From UBA1351 sp963677885 (GTDB lineage Bacteria; Bacillota; Clostridia; Lachnospirales; Vallitaleaceae), in NCBI GenBank assembly GCA_963677885.1, contig OY782500.1, positions 3,844,001 to 3,908,000 on the forward strand: 64,000 nt of DNA, read 5' to 3'. Below the pieces are notes generated by a model that searched no databases, was not told the origin of the DNA, and was given only the letters and a program-made list of their open reading frames with translations. Within the stretch, counting starts at the first letter, position 1. Each line of letters starts with the position of its first letter. Below are positions 43,546 through 52,212 of the stretch, one piece after another. The translations under genes were made by a program, and so were the position numbers.

Positions 43546-44217
43546 ATGGCAAAAATTCTAGTCATAGACGATGAAAAGAATCTAAGACGGATTCTTAAAG
43601 ACTATCTTGAAAATGAAGGTAATGAAGTACTGACTGCACCTGGTGGTGAGGAAGGGATTGACCTGGCTCTTGAAACCCTGGACCTGGATTTGATTCTTCT
43701 TGATATCCGGATGCCAGGTATGGATGGCTTTGAGGTTATGGAAGAGCTTGCCGGAAAAATCCAGGTTCCAGTCATCTTTCTCACAGCCCTTGGAGATAAT
43801 TTTAATGAAATCAAGGGGCTGGACCTTGGGGCGGATGACTATATTTCAAAACCCTTTAATTATAAGGTCTTAATGGCTAGGATTAATGCCATACTAAGAA
43901 AGAACCAAAAAGAAGAAATGCTGATTTTTGGCAACCTAAGTATAGATAGAAAAAAACGTTTAGTACTGGTAGATGAGACGCCCTGTGATTTAACGGTAAA
44001 AGAGTACGAAGTACTTAACTTTCTGGTTGATAACAAGGGGCTCAGCATGGACCGCTTGGTACTATTGGAGAGGATTTGGGGATATGATTATGAAGGTGAC
44101 CAAAGGACTGTGGATACACATGTCAAAACTTTACGGCAAAAGCTCCAGCTAGCAGGAGAAATGATTAAAACTGTCAGAGGAATAGGGTATCGATTTGAAG
44201 AAATTACGAGTAAATAG
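43546..44217 (+). CDS. OmpR-family response regulator
   Basis: A 223-residue regulator. The receiver domain (1-118) has the acidic pair in LVIDDEKNLRR, the phosphoacceptor Asp in LILLDIRMPGMDG (about 51), Thr in FLTALGD and Lys in YISKPFN. The C-terminal winged helix (about 125-222) ends with the recognition region QRTVDTHVKTLRQKL. Its coding end overlaps the kinase gene by 23 bases. Targets are unknown; the upstream Lcl-protein gene is a candidate. Confidence 0.95.
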   Translation: MAKILVIDDEKNLRRILKDYLENEGNEVLTAPGGEEGIDLALETLDLDLILLDIRMPGMDGFEVMEELAGKIQVPVIFLTALGDNFNEIKGLDLGADDYISKPFNYKVLMARINAILRKNQKEEMLIFGNLSIDRKKRLVLVDETPCDLTVKEYEVLNFLVDNKGLSMDRLVLLERIWGYDYEGDQRTVDTHVKTLRQKLQLAGEMIKTVRGIGYRFEEITSK

Positions 44218-45706
44218 TGTTCGACTCCGATTAATGCTTATGTTTTCTGTAGCATTCCTGATTTTATTAGGAATGCTCCTTTTGACGACCAGATTATTCT
44301 TTGACCAATATTATATGAGTATGAACAAGCAAACCATGACTATGAGTATGAGGACGTTTACAGGAAGCCTTATGAACGGCAATGGTGCTGAATTGGTGGT
44401 TGAGCTCAAGCAAAATACAGGAGCGACTGTCCATATTTATACCAGTGACCTGAAACTTATGAATCAAGTCGTCGGCCAAGGAGCCAACCTTCCTCCGGCA
44501 AGACAAGGGGATCAAAATCAAACCCAGACCCAGGCAGACCAAAATCAAACCCTGCCTCCAGCCCAGGCTAGCCAGGACCAAGTACCTCTGACGGATACAG
44601 TCAAAACAGTATATGATTACCTTCAAACCGGTCAGGAGATCTATTTTGAGGTGCATGAAGATGATAACGGCGGTTTAATGGTATTTGGATCACTCTTGCC
44701 AAGAGGTGAGCTCTTGATCATGCAGAAAAGAATGGGACTTTCAGAAGAGGCCTCTACACTCTTTTTTAGATTTATTAATACGGTTTCAGTAGTTATCTAC
44801 ATTGTTGGCATACTTCTGATTTATGTTTTGACCAGGTTCATTACAAATCCTATTATGAAGATGAAAGAGATTACAGGAAAGATGGCCAATCAGGATTTCT
44901 CAGAAAAGCTGGAGATCAAGGGTGGTGATGAAATTCAAAGCTTAATGGCCAGTATCAATGATATGGCAGACCAGTTATCAACCTCAATTGATAATTTGAA
45001 TATCAGTAACGAGCAGTTGGAGAAGGAGCTTTCCAAAGAAAAAAGTCTTGAGAAAATGAGGCGCCAGTTTGTATCTGACGTTTCCCATGAACTCAAGAAT
45101 CCTCTGTCTATGATTATTGGCTATACAGATGGTTTGATTCAGCAAATCCCTAAGAATGAGCGTCAAAAGGAAGAATATTATGACATCATTATGGATGAAG
45201 CCAACCGAATGGAGCGATTGGTTAGAGACCTTTTAGATCTGTCCGGTTATGAGTCCGGGGCCTTTACTATTGAAAAAGAGCCCTTTGAAATAAATCAACT
45301 CATATCTGACACCCTTGAACGTCTGGAAATGACCCTGGGCCATAAAGAGATTCATATCGACTATGATCAAAATCAGGACTTGGTGGTAAATGGCGATCGA
45401 TTAAGAATACATCAGGTTCTTATTAATTTACTGAGCAACAGTTTTAAATATGTCAATGATGGAGGAACCATAAAGATTAGCCTAAATAGGGACCAGGACA
45501 AGGTGCGATTTAAGGTTGCAAATACAGGACCTCTTATACCTGAAAAAGACTTGGAGGATATATGGAACAGTTTTTATCAGGTCAATACAGAAAATAAAGG
45601 TAACGGACTTGGTCTTGCTATCGTCAAGTCTATCATCAAGTTGCATAATGGTACTTGCTGTGCCTATATAGAAGGTGGATATAATTGCTTCGAGTTCATC
45701 ATATAG
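44195..45706 (+). CDS. Transmembrane sensor histidine kinase (HAMP)
   Basis: A 503-residue kinase started by TTG inside the regulator gene. Membrane helices at about 10-30 and 188-210 enclose an extracellular sensor of about 155 residues that contains an unusual Gln/Asn/Thr/Ala stretch (GDQNQTQTQADQNQT, about 107-121, continuing with Pro/Ala/Gln). HAMP is at about 210-262, the phosphohistidine in SDVSHELKNPLSMI (about 294-307), the N box in INLLSNSFKYV (about 409) and the ATP lid GNGLGLAIVKSI (about 469). It pairs with the OmpR regulator just upstream. Confidence 0.93.
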   Translation: MKKLRVNSVRLRLMLMFSVAFLILLGMLLLTTRLFFDQYYMSMNKQTMTMSMRTFTGSLMNGNGAELVVELKQNTGATVHIYTSDLKLMNQVVGQGANLPPARQGDQNQTQTQADQNQTLPPAQASQDQVPLTDTVKTVYDYLQTGQEIYFEVHEDDNGGLMVFGSLLPRGELLIMQKRMGLSEEASTLFFRFINTVSVVIYIVGILLIYVLTRFITNPIMKMKEITGKMANQDFSEKLEIKGGDEIQSLMASINDMADQLSTSIDNLNISNEQLEKELSKEKSLEKMRRQFVSDVSHELKNPLSMIIGYTDGLIQQIPKNERQKEEYYDIIMDEANRMERLVRDLLDLSGYESGAFTIEKEPFEINQLISDTLERLEMTLGHKEIHIDYDQNQDLVVNGDRLRIHQVLINLLSNSFKYVNDGGTIKISLNRDQDKVRFKVANTGPLIPEKDLEDIWNSFYQVNTENKGNGLGLAIVKSIIKLHNGTCCAYIEGGYNCFEFII

Positions 45707-45756
45707 TTAGTATTAGCCCATGCCAAAAATCCTGTGCATTGATGAGAAATTAGTGG

Positions 45757-45826
45757 TATAATTGTTGTAGGCTAAAACATACAAATTCCTGAGAGGATAT
45801 TCTTAGGCGGTTTGTGTGTTTTTTTT
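45757..45826 (+). terminator. Extended -10 followed by long hairpin with T-run
   Basis: TGGTATAAT (TATAAT 45757-45762) is followed at 45776 by AACATACAAA, an inner CCTGAGA / TCTTAGG pair, and TTTGTGTGTT with eight further T. As a terminator it ends the kinase operon. Because a promoter-like box lies directly in front, it could also attenuate the GGDEF gene at 45889. Confidence 0.6.
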
Positions 45827-45888
45827 GATACAATTTTTAGTGTGTTGAGTATTAAGTAAGTTTCAGGGTGAGTATTAAGGTGGGTATA

Positions 45889-47070
45889 ATGAAATTTAAA
45901 TCGGTGGCAACAAAAAACAAATGGATATTGATTTTATCACTGACCCCTTTTATCATTGGGTTGATTTTTTCCATATACAAAAGTTCAGATACGGAGTATT
46001 TAAGTGCGGCTATTAATATATCCGGATCCCAAAGGATGCGGACCATGCTTTTATCCAATTATTCCCAACAGTTTTATTTGGCTAAACTTAAGGGTGATGA
46101 AGAAAATGCAGGCAGAGTAGCTGATATTCTTGATGAGGAAAGTCATATTTATGAAAGGTATTATTATGGTCTCATAGGTGGTGATGCCAGTGCTATGATG
46201 AAAGCCAATCCTTTTGATGATATTAGAGGGCATCTACAAAATATTGAACCTTTGGTTACGCAGTATTTGTACAGTGTAGAGGCCCTGCTTGAAAATCCCA
46301 TGGATGAAGAGGCCCTGGCCTTTATTACTGGACATGCCATGGAGATCAAAGACCATTTTCATGAGATTACTGATGCTTATCAAGAGACCAATGACCGCAT
46401 TATTTTTCTGACCAAGTCCATCGATATTATTATGTTAATCTTTGCAACAACCGTCACTATCTTTGGTCTTTTCCTTACCTCAGTTATAAAGAAACATGAG
46501 CATCAGGCAAAATATGACCAATTGACCAACTTGAAGAACAGACACAGTTTCTATGAGTTTACCATTTCTGAGAAAGCGGAAAAATTCCATATGCTTTTTA
46601 TGGATATTAATGCCTTTAAGCATATTAACGATTTGTTTGGTCATGATATAGGGGATGAGGTCTTGATTGCTGTCGCAGGTAGATTAGAGGAAGTTCTTCC
46701 GCCGGGATCCCTTTATCGGTATGGTGGTGACGAGTTTCTTGCTATTATTTGTCAGAAGCAGTTGGAAAAAAGGCGAAAGGACTTGCTTAAAAATGAAAAG
46801 TCGATACTGTGTTCTGAAATGGTTGATGATATTCAAAATGCCTTTAAGAGGCCAATCACTGACTCAAAAGGAAATAGACATGAGGTTGAACTGTCTATAG
46901 GTGGCATTTCCAAAGATGTTGGTATCAAAGATTGGGATATCATGGTTAGCTTATCCGATAAATTAATGTATGAAAGTAAACATGTTGGTAGGAATATCAC
47001 CCTATGCAGAACCAAGGATGAACTGAGTCGGGTTCTTCAGGAAATCAAGAATGAAGTTCAAATAGGATAA
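45889..47070 (+). CDS. PilJ/NarX-like sensor GGDEF protein
   Basis: A 393-residue membrane protein started at ATG 45889 (AAGGTGGG at 45877-45884) rather than the in-frame GTG at 45868. Helices at about 12-30 and 182-203 enclose an extracellular helical domain with INISGSQRMRTMLLSNYSQQ (about 45-64), the signature of the type IV pili transducer N-terminal domain also found in nitrate sensors. The GGDEF domain (about 210-375) has intact RYGGDEF near 280, a short insertion after it, and no RxxD I-site. Confidence 0.88.
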   Translation: MKFKSVATKNKWILILSLTPFIIGLIFSIYKSSDTEYLSAAINISGSQRMRTMLLSNYSQQFYLAKLKGDEENAGRVADILDEESHIYERYYYGLIGGDASAMMKANPFDDIRGHLQNIEPLVTQYLYSVEALLENPMDEEALAFITGHAMEIKDHFHEITDAYQETNDRIIFLTKSIDIIMLIFATTVTIFGLFLTSVIKKHEHQAKYDQLTNLKNRHSFYEFTISEKAEKFHMLFMDINAFKHINDLFGHDIGDEVLIAVAGRLEEVLPPGSLYRYGGDEFLAIICQKQLEKRRKDLLKNEKSILCSEMVDDIQNAFKRPITDSKGNRHEVELSIGGISKDVGIKDWDIMVSLSDKLMYESKHVGRNITLCRTKDELSRVLQEIKNEVQIG

Positions 47071-47120
47071 AAAAGGGCTGCCCACCAAATCTTTGCTGAT
47101 TTAGTGGAACAGCCCTTTTC
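47071..47120. terminator. Bidirectional terminator
   Basis: AAAAGGGCTG (47071-47080) pairs with CAGCCCTTTT (47110-47119), extended inward by CCACCAAATC / GATTTAGTGG with a one-base bulge. It lies between the convergent GGDEF and vorC genes. Confidence 0.9.
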
Positions 47121-47140
47121 AAGTTACTATAAAATATAAT

Positions 47141-47199
47141 TGTGCTTGTGCTTGTGCTTGTGCTTGTGCTTGTGCTTGTGCTTGTGCTTGTGCTTGTGC
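47141..47199. repeat. Hexanucleotide tandem repeat (TGTGCT)n
   Basis: Nine perfect TGTGCT units plus five bases, 59 bp in all, in the gap between convergent genes and 13 bases past the vorC stop codon. It is outside any coding region. Length may vary between strains through slippage. Confidence 0.97.
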
Positions 47200-47211
47200 A
47201 CGAGACCTGCC

Positions 47212-47748
47212 TTAACTGGCCATTAAGGATTCGCCCTTCATTAAGGCGCTTTCGTTAATATCAACTAAGTGCTCTTTACCGGCACCAAGGACCTTGAGTA
47301 GAGCCTCATGAATGGAGTCATGGCTTAAAAGGTTGGTGTTCTTGAGGAAAGCACCAAGAATAATCATATTGGCAACACGGACGTTGCCGATTTTTGCTGC
47401 CAAATCACTGGCAGGGATATAATAGACCTCAATATCGTCACGAGTCACTTTAACATCAATCAAGGAAGAATTAATGTAGAGTTTTCCACCTGGTGCCACA
47501 TGACTTTCAAATTTTTCCAAGGAAGGTTTATTCATTACAACCACAGTTGTTGCATGGTTGACCAGTGGTGAGGCTATGGGGTGATCGGATACGATAACAT
47601 TACAGTTGGCAGTTCCACCACGCATTTCTGGACCGTATGATGGTAACCAAGTTACATTTTTATCTTCAATCATCCCTGCATAGGCAATAATCTGGCCTAA
47701 GCTCATAATACCCTGACCGCCGAATCCGGCGAGAATCATCTTTTCCAT
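47212..47748 (-). CDS. vorC: 2-oxoisovalerate:ferredoxin oxidoreductase, gamma subunit
   Basis: A 178-residue gamma subunit of the 2-oxoacid:ferredoxin oxidoreductase family. GFGGQGIMSLGQIIAYAG (8-25) and the PSYGPEMRGGTANC segment (about 36-49) are its signatures. It completes the TPP-dependent enzyme that oxidatively decarboxylates branched-chain 2-oxoacids to acyl-CoA while reducing ferredoxin. The start overlaps the beta-subunit stop (TAATG). It is the last gene of ilvE-vorDBAC. Confidence 0.9.
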   Translation of the reverse strand: MEKMILAGFGGQGIMSLGQIIAYAGMIEDKNVTWLPSYGPEMRGGTANCNVIVSDHPIASPLVNHATTVVVMNKPSLEKFESHVAPGGKLYINSSLIDVKVTRDDIEVYYIPASDLAAKIGNVRVANMIILGAFLKNTNLLSHDSIHEALLKVLGAGKEHLVDINESALMKGESLMAS

Positions 47749-48521
47749 TATTCATCCTCCTTAAATACACCAAGTGGAAATACTTTTGTCATTTCTGAAT
47801 CAACCCATTTTAGAGCATCAACAGGTGACATTCCCCAGTTGGTTGGGCAGGTTGACAATACTTCAACCATTGAGAAGCCTTTTTTATTGATTTGGTTTTC
47901 AAATGCTCTTTTGATAGCTTTTTTTGCCCTACGGATGTTCTTAACGTTGGAAACGGAAACCCGTTCTACATAAGTTGTACCTATAAGCTGACCAATCATT
48001 TCAGCCATGTTGACCGGATATCCATTCAGTAGGGGATCTCTTCCGTTAGGGGTTGTTGTAGTTACCTGTCCCAAAAGAGTGGTAGGTGCCATTTGGCCGC
48101 CTGTCATACCGAAAATAGCATTGTTAACATAGACAACGGTAATATTTTCACCACGGGCAGCTGCATGAATAATTTCTGCAGTACCGATAGAAGCCAGGTC
48201 GCCATCACCTTGGTAGGTAAAAACGATGTTATCAGGATGAACCCGTTTAATACCAGTTGCTACAGCAGGGGCACGTCCATGAGCTGCTTCATGCATATCA
48301 CAGTTAAAGTAATCATAGGCAAAAACAGAACAACCAACTGGAGCTACACCAATAGTTTTCGGAAGGACGTCCAGTTCATCCAGACATTCAGCAACGAGAC
48401 GGTGGATGACACCATGGGTACAACCAGGGCAGTAATGGAACTCATTATCCTGTAAGGCCTTGGTTTTTTCAAATACTGTTCTATAATTCATTTCATTTCC
48501 TGTTGTCGGAGTCGTTTTCAT
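47748..48521 (-). CDS. vorA: 2-oxoisovalerate:ferredoxin oxidoreductase, beta (TPP) subunit
   Basis: A 257-residue TPP-binding subunit. YCPGCTHGVIHRL (about 31-43) has the cluster-proximal cysteines, VGCSVFAYDYF is near 63, and the TPP/Mg motif is GDGDLASIGTAE followed by NNAIFGMTGGQ (about 107-145). AGGAGGT (48528-48534) sits inside the alpha gene, and the start overlaps the alpha stop by four bases (ATGA). Assignment to branched-chain rather than aromatic or pyruvate substrates rests mainly on the ilvE and buk-ptb neighbours. Confidence 0.9.
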   Translation of the reverse strand: MKTTPTTGNEMNYRTVFEKTKALQDNEFHYCPGCTHGVIHRLVAECLDELDVLPKTIGVAPVGCSVFAYDYFNCDMHEAAHGRAPAVATGIKRVHPDNIVFTYQGDGDLASIGTAEIIHAAARGENITVVYVNNAIFGMTGGQMAPTTLLGQVTTTTPNGRDPLLNGYPVNMAEMIGQLIGTTYVERVSVSNVKNIRRAKKAIKRAFENQINKKGFSMVEVLSTCPTNWGMSPVDALKWVDSEMTKVFPLGVFKEDE

Positions 48522-49585
48522 ACTTTTACCTCCTGAACCATCTTCATGATTTCCTCTTTGATTTCGTCAAAAGTCGGAACCAGGCCACCACATCGGCCAA
48601 AGAATTCAACAGGCTTTTGACCGTTGACACCAAGTTTTACATCTTCAATCATTTGACCCATGTTCATTTCAACGGTTAAGAAGCTTTTTACATGGTCGCC
48701 GGAAGCGAATTGATTGAAAACATCATAAGGGAATGGCCAAAGGGTGATTGGGCGAATCATTCCAACTCGAATGCCTTCTTCAGAAAGTGAATCGATGACG
48801 CTTTTTACGATTCTTGCAGTTGAACCAAATGCAGCTACAATAAGTTCGGCATTGGCGGTTTTATAAAGTTCGTAACGGGTTTCATTGGCTGCGATTTCAT
48901 CATATTTAGCGTAGAGGTCCAATGTTCGTTTATAGAGGGGATCTGCCTCAATATATAAAGAGTTGATTACGTTGTTTTCTCTTGACCCGTCATTACCGGT
49001 TGTAGCCCAGTCTTTTTCAGGAAGTTCTCTTGGTACCGGTGGATTAAATTCTACTGGTTCCATCATTTGACCTAATATACCATCACCCAGAATCATAACA
49101 GGCGTTCTGTACTGGTCTGCAACATCGAAGGCTTCCATCGTTAGTGACACAGCTTCTTGAACGGTTGATGGTGCATAAACCACCAGATGATAATCACCGT
49201 GTCCGCCACCCTTAGTTGCCTGGAAGTAATCAGACTGAGCAGGAAGAATACCGCCAAGACCAGGGCCGCTTCGCTGGATATTTACGATGACACAGGGTAA
49301 CTGGGCTCCGGCTATATAGGAAATACCTTCTTGTTTTAGACTGATACCGGGACTTGAAGAGGAGGTCATAACTCTAGCTCCAGAACCTGCAGCACCATAA
49401 ACCATATTAATAGCCGAGACTTCAGATTCAGCCTGAAGATAGGTACCACCGTGTTCCGGTAAATGCTTTGACATATAAGCTGGAATTTCGTTTTGAGGTG
49501 TTATAGGGTAGCCAAAGAAGAATTTGCAGCCGGCTTGAATGGCAGCTTCTGAAATAGCTTCATTGCCTTTCATTAGTTTTTTCAT
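48518..49585 (-). CDS. vorB: 2-oxoisovalerate:ferredoxin oxidoreductase, alpha subunit
   Basis: A 355-residue alpha subunit. KGNEAISEAAIQAGCKFFFG (residues 6-25) and YPITPQNEIPAYMSKHLP are the N-terminal signature, with MTSSSSPGISLKQEGISY (about 88-105) and QRSGPGLGG (about 119). The C-terminal domain contributes to CoA binding. I start it at ATG 49585, after AAAGGAGA; an upstream in-frame start would add 14 residues lying inside the ferredoxin gene. The four-base overlap with vorD implies coupling. Confidence 0.92.
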   Translation of the reverse strand: MKKLMKGNEAISEAAIQAGCKFFFGYPITPQNEIPAYMSKHLPEHGGTYLQAESEVSAINMVYGAAGSGARVMTSSSSPGISLKQEGISYIAGAQLPCVIVNIQRSGPGLGGILPAQSDYFQATKGGGHGDYHLVVYAPSTVQEAVSLTMEAFDVADQYRTPVMILGDGILGQMMEPVEFNPPVPRELPEKDWATTGNDGSRENNVINSLYIEADPLYKRTLDLYAKYDEIAANETRYELYKTANAELIVAAFGSTARIVKSVIDSLSEEGIRVGMIRPITLWPFPYDVFNQFASGDHVKSFLTVEMNMGQMIEDVKLGVNGQKPVEFFGRCGGLVPTFDEIKEEIMKMVQEVKV

Positions 49586-49797
49586 GCTACAATCTCCTTT
49601 CTGACAGTAATGATAAGGTCTGGACACATCATGGCGCAGTTACCACATGAAATACATACATTCTGTTTTTTGACCATTGCAGGATGATAACCTTTTGCAT
49701 TGATGGAATCATCAAATTCAATGATTTGTTTTGGACAGGCAGAAGCACATAAACCGCAACCCTTGCACTTGTCAGTGTCGAATATTACTTTTTCCAT
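49582..49797 (-). CDS. vorD: 2-oxoisovalerate:ferredoxin oxidoreductase, delta (ferredoxin) subunit
   Basis: A 71-residue 2[4Fe-4S] protein. CKGCGLCASACP (about 11-22) and CISCGNCAMMCP (about 47-58) are two complete cluster motifs, separated by a 24-residue insert typical of delta subunits of this enzyme family. It passes electrons from the TPP centre to free ferredoxin. The start is ATG 49797 with AAGGTGAT upstream. Longer in-frame extensions would run into ilvE. Confidence 0.92.
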   Translation of the reverse strand: MEKVIFDTDKCKGCGLCASACPKQIIEFDDSINAKGYHPAMVKKQNVCISCGNCAMMCPDLIITVRKEIVA

Positions 49798-49838
49798 AAG
49801 ATCACCTTTCTTCTCAATAACCTTGTAAACCTTTATCC

Positions 49839-50924
49839 CTAAACCAGTGAATACTGGTCCGCTTTGATTGTTCTTGTCCATCCGTAGGTATCTTTTACGC
49901 TGCCGTTTTGAATACCTGTAATGGTGTCGTAAATCAAGTGGCAGGTTTCACCGATTTCATTCTTGTTAATCTCTATGACCTCTCCTTGATAGGATAATTT
50001 GCCAACTGGAGAGATAACAGCTGCAGTACCTGTGCCAAATACTTCTTTTAAGATACCTTTGTGGGCGGCTTCATAGACTTCATCTATGGATATTTTGCGT
50101 TCTTCTACCATATATCCTGAATCTTTGAGGAAAGTAATGACTGAATCCCGAGTGATTCCGGGAAGGATGCTCCCTGAAAGTTCCGGTGTCACAATAGTAC
50201 CGTCAATATTAAAGAAGATATTCATGGTGCCGACTTCTTCTACGTACTTACGCTCTACAGCATCCAGCCAGAGAACCTGAGCAAAGCCTTTTGCCTTGGC
50301 ACCCATTTGAGCTTTTATGCTGGCAGCATAATTTCCAGCAGCTTTTGCATAACCGACTCCTCCTCGAACCGCTCTAACATATTCGGTTTCGACATATATG
50401 GAAACTGGATTGATACCTTCTTTATAATAGGCACCAACAGGGGAGAGGATAACCATGAGCAGATAGGTGTTGGAGGGGCGAACGCCTAAGTAAGGGTCAG
50501 TCGCTATGATAAAGGGTCGAATATATAGGGCTGTATTAGGTGCCTCGGGTATCCAATCCTTCTCAAGGGTCACCAGTTCTTCAATAGCAGTCAGTAGTAA
50601 GTCTTCATCGAATTTTGGAATGCAAAGTCTCTCATTAGATCGATTTAATCGTTTCATGTTTTCTTCAGGTCTAAAGAGATTTATATCTCCACTTGGAGTT
50701 TTGTAGGCCTTCATACCTTCAAAGTCTGCTTGAGCATAATGAAAAACCATCGCTGAAGGATCCAGTGAAATGTTCTCGTAAGGAACGATTCTAGGATTGA
50801 ACCAGTCTTTACCTTCTTCATAGTTCATGATGAACATATAGTCTGTAAATTCAGTGCCAAAACCTAAATGGTTGGGGTCTGGTTTTTTCTTAAGACTTTT
50901 TCGTTTGGTGAATTGAATATCCAT
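49839..50924 (-). CDS. ilvE: Branched-chain amino acid aminotransferase
   Basis: A 361-residue PLP-dependent class IV aminotransferase of the larger BCAT type. FGTEFTDYMFIMNYEEGKDW (about 22-41), YIRPFIIATDPYLGV (about 129), the PLP lysine in GGVGYAKAAGNYAAS (about 190-204) and EEVGTMNIFF (about 229) match the family. AGGAGGA (50929-50935) precedes the ATG. As first gene ahead of vorDBAC it feeds 2-oxoacids from Val, Leu and Ile into oxidation. Its promoter carries the putative GntR operator. Confidence 0.95.
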   Translation of the reverse strand: MDIQFTKRKSLKKKPDPNHLGFGTEFTDYMFIMNYEEGKDWFNPRIVPYENISLDPSAMVFHYAQADFEGMKAYKTPSGDINLFRPEENMKRLNRSNERLCIPKFDEDLLLTAIEELVTLEKDWIPEAPNTALYIRPFIIATDPYLGVRPSNTYLLMVILSPVGAYYKEGINPVSIYVETEYVRAVRGGVGYAKAAGNYAASIKAQMGAKAKGFAQVLWLDAVERKYVEEVGTMNIFFNIDGTIVTPELSGSILPGITRDSVITFLKDSGYMVEERKISIDEVYEAAHKGILKEVFGTGTAAVISPVGKLSYQGEVIEINKNEIGETCHLIYDTITGIQNGSVKDTYGWTRTIKADQYSLV

Positions 50925-51019
50925 CTTTTCCTCCTAAGATGCACCAACCGGAAGTTAATCCAAATTAACTCCTAATCCATGATGCAATTTTGTTGAATAC
51001 AATACATATCTATGTTAGT

Positions 51020-51048
51020 ATGATAGTATATTGTTAGCAATTTGTAAA
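51020..51048 (-). promoter_or_regulatory. ilvE promoter with putative GntR operator in the spacer
   Basis: Minus-strand -35 TTTACA (51043-51048), a 17-bp spacer and -10 TATCAT (51020-51025). The spacer holds ATATTGTTAGCAATT (51028-51042, plus-strand reading), a pseudo-palindrome ATTG-TTAG-CAAT. The identical 15-mer lies in the gntR promoter. The site also faces the divergent buk gene. Confidence 0.7.
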
Positions 51049-51090
51049 GATGTAAGCAATATTTACTTAAAACTTATAGGAGGTTTCACT

Positions 51091-52155
51091 ATGGGACACG
51101 TTATTTTCGCCATAAACCCTGGTTCAACATCAACAAAAGTGGCATTGTTTGATTCAGGACAAGTGGTTTTTGAAAAAAGCCTTGCACATCATGTGGAAGA
51201 AGTGAGAAAATTTAAGAAAGCAGCTGATCAGTTGGATTATCGTTATAATTTTATTATGAAACTCCTTGAAGAAGCTGATATCAGCCTTGACCACGTAGAT
51301 GCCTTTGTTGGTCGTGGTGGCTTGCTAAAACCTTTAGATGGTGGAACCTATCAGGTAAACCCTCCTATGTTGGAAGATTTAAGTCAATCGACTTATGGAG
51401 ACCATGCCAGCAATCTGGGAGCCATTATCGCTGATAAGTTAGGTCAGGTCTACGGCAAACCTGCTTTTATTGTCAACCCGGTTGTCGTCGATGAGTTGAT
51501 TGATGAAGCCAGATATACAGGCCTTCCCCTCATCAACCGTATTAGCGCCTTTCATGCCCTTAATCAAAAAGCCGTTGCTAAAAAAGCTGCCGAAGATATG
51601 GGGATCAAATACGAAGATGGAAACTTTATTGTTGCCCACTTAGGTGGAGGGATTTCAGTGGGAGCCCATGAAAAGGGAAGAGTTATTGATGTGAACAACG
51701 CCCTTGAGGAAGGTCCTTTTTCACCGGAGCGAGCAGGAAGCCTACCTTCAAAGCAACTGGTTAACCTCTGTTTTTCGGGTAAGTATAGTAAAGAAGAAAT
51801 TGATAAGATGCTGGTAGGAAAGGGTGGTTTCTACGCCCACACCGGAACAACTGATGTTAAATTGATTATGGAAAAAGCCAAAACAGATCCGGCCTACAGA
51901 CAGGTTGTCAATGCATTTACCTATAATCTTTCCAAGGAAATTGCCGGACTAGCCGGCGTTCTCAAAGGAAAAGTGGACCGAATTGTGATTACCGGAGGCC
52001 TTGCCCATTCAGCTGAGATTGTTGGTGCTGTTGAAGAGAGCGTATCCTTTATTGCACCCCTCTTTGTTATGGCCGGTGAAGATGAGCTTAGGGCTTTGCA
52101 AGAAGGAGTGGCTCATGTACTGGACGGATTAGAACAAGTCAAAACATACCGATAA
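51091..52155 (+). CDS. buk: Butyrate (branched-chain fatty acid) kinase
   Basis: A 354-residue acyl kinase of the acetate/butyrate kinase fold. INPGSTSTKVALFDSG (7-22) binds phosphate, GRGGLLKPLDGG (about 71) and HLGGGISVGAHEKGR (about 182-196) are conserved, and VITGGLAHS (about 300) closes the ATP site. It converts acyl-phosphate and ADP to the free acid and ATP. I start it at ATG 51091 after AGGAGGT. It is divergent from ilvE-vor and co-directional with ptb, so isobutyrate and other branched acids are likely products. Confidence 0.95.
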   Translation: MGHVIFAINPGSTSTKVALFDSGQVVFEKSLAHHVEEVRKFKKAADQLDYRYNFIMKLLEEADISLDHVDAFVGRGGLLKPLDGGTYQVNPPMLEDLSQSTYGDHASNLGAIIADKLGQVYGKPAFIVNPVVVDELIDEARYTGLPLINRISAFHALNQKAVAKKAAEDMGIKYEDGNFIVAHLGGGISVGAHEKGRVIDVNNALEEGPFSPERAGSLPSKQLVNLCFSGKYSKEEIDKMLVGKGGFYAHTGTTDVKLIMEKAKTDPAYRQVVNAFTYNLSKEIAGLAGVLKGKVDRIVITGGLAHSAEIVGAVEESVSFIAPLFVMAGEDELRALQEGVAHVLDGLEQVKTYR

Positions 52156-52212
52156 GGGTCAATGGCATGCATTGAATAAGTAAGAAAGAACAATAAGATA
52201 TAGGAGTTTGCT

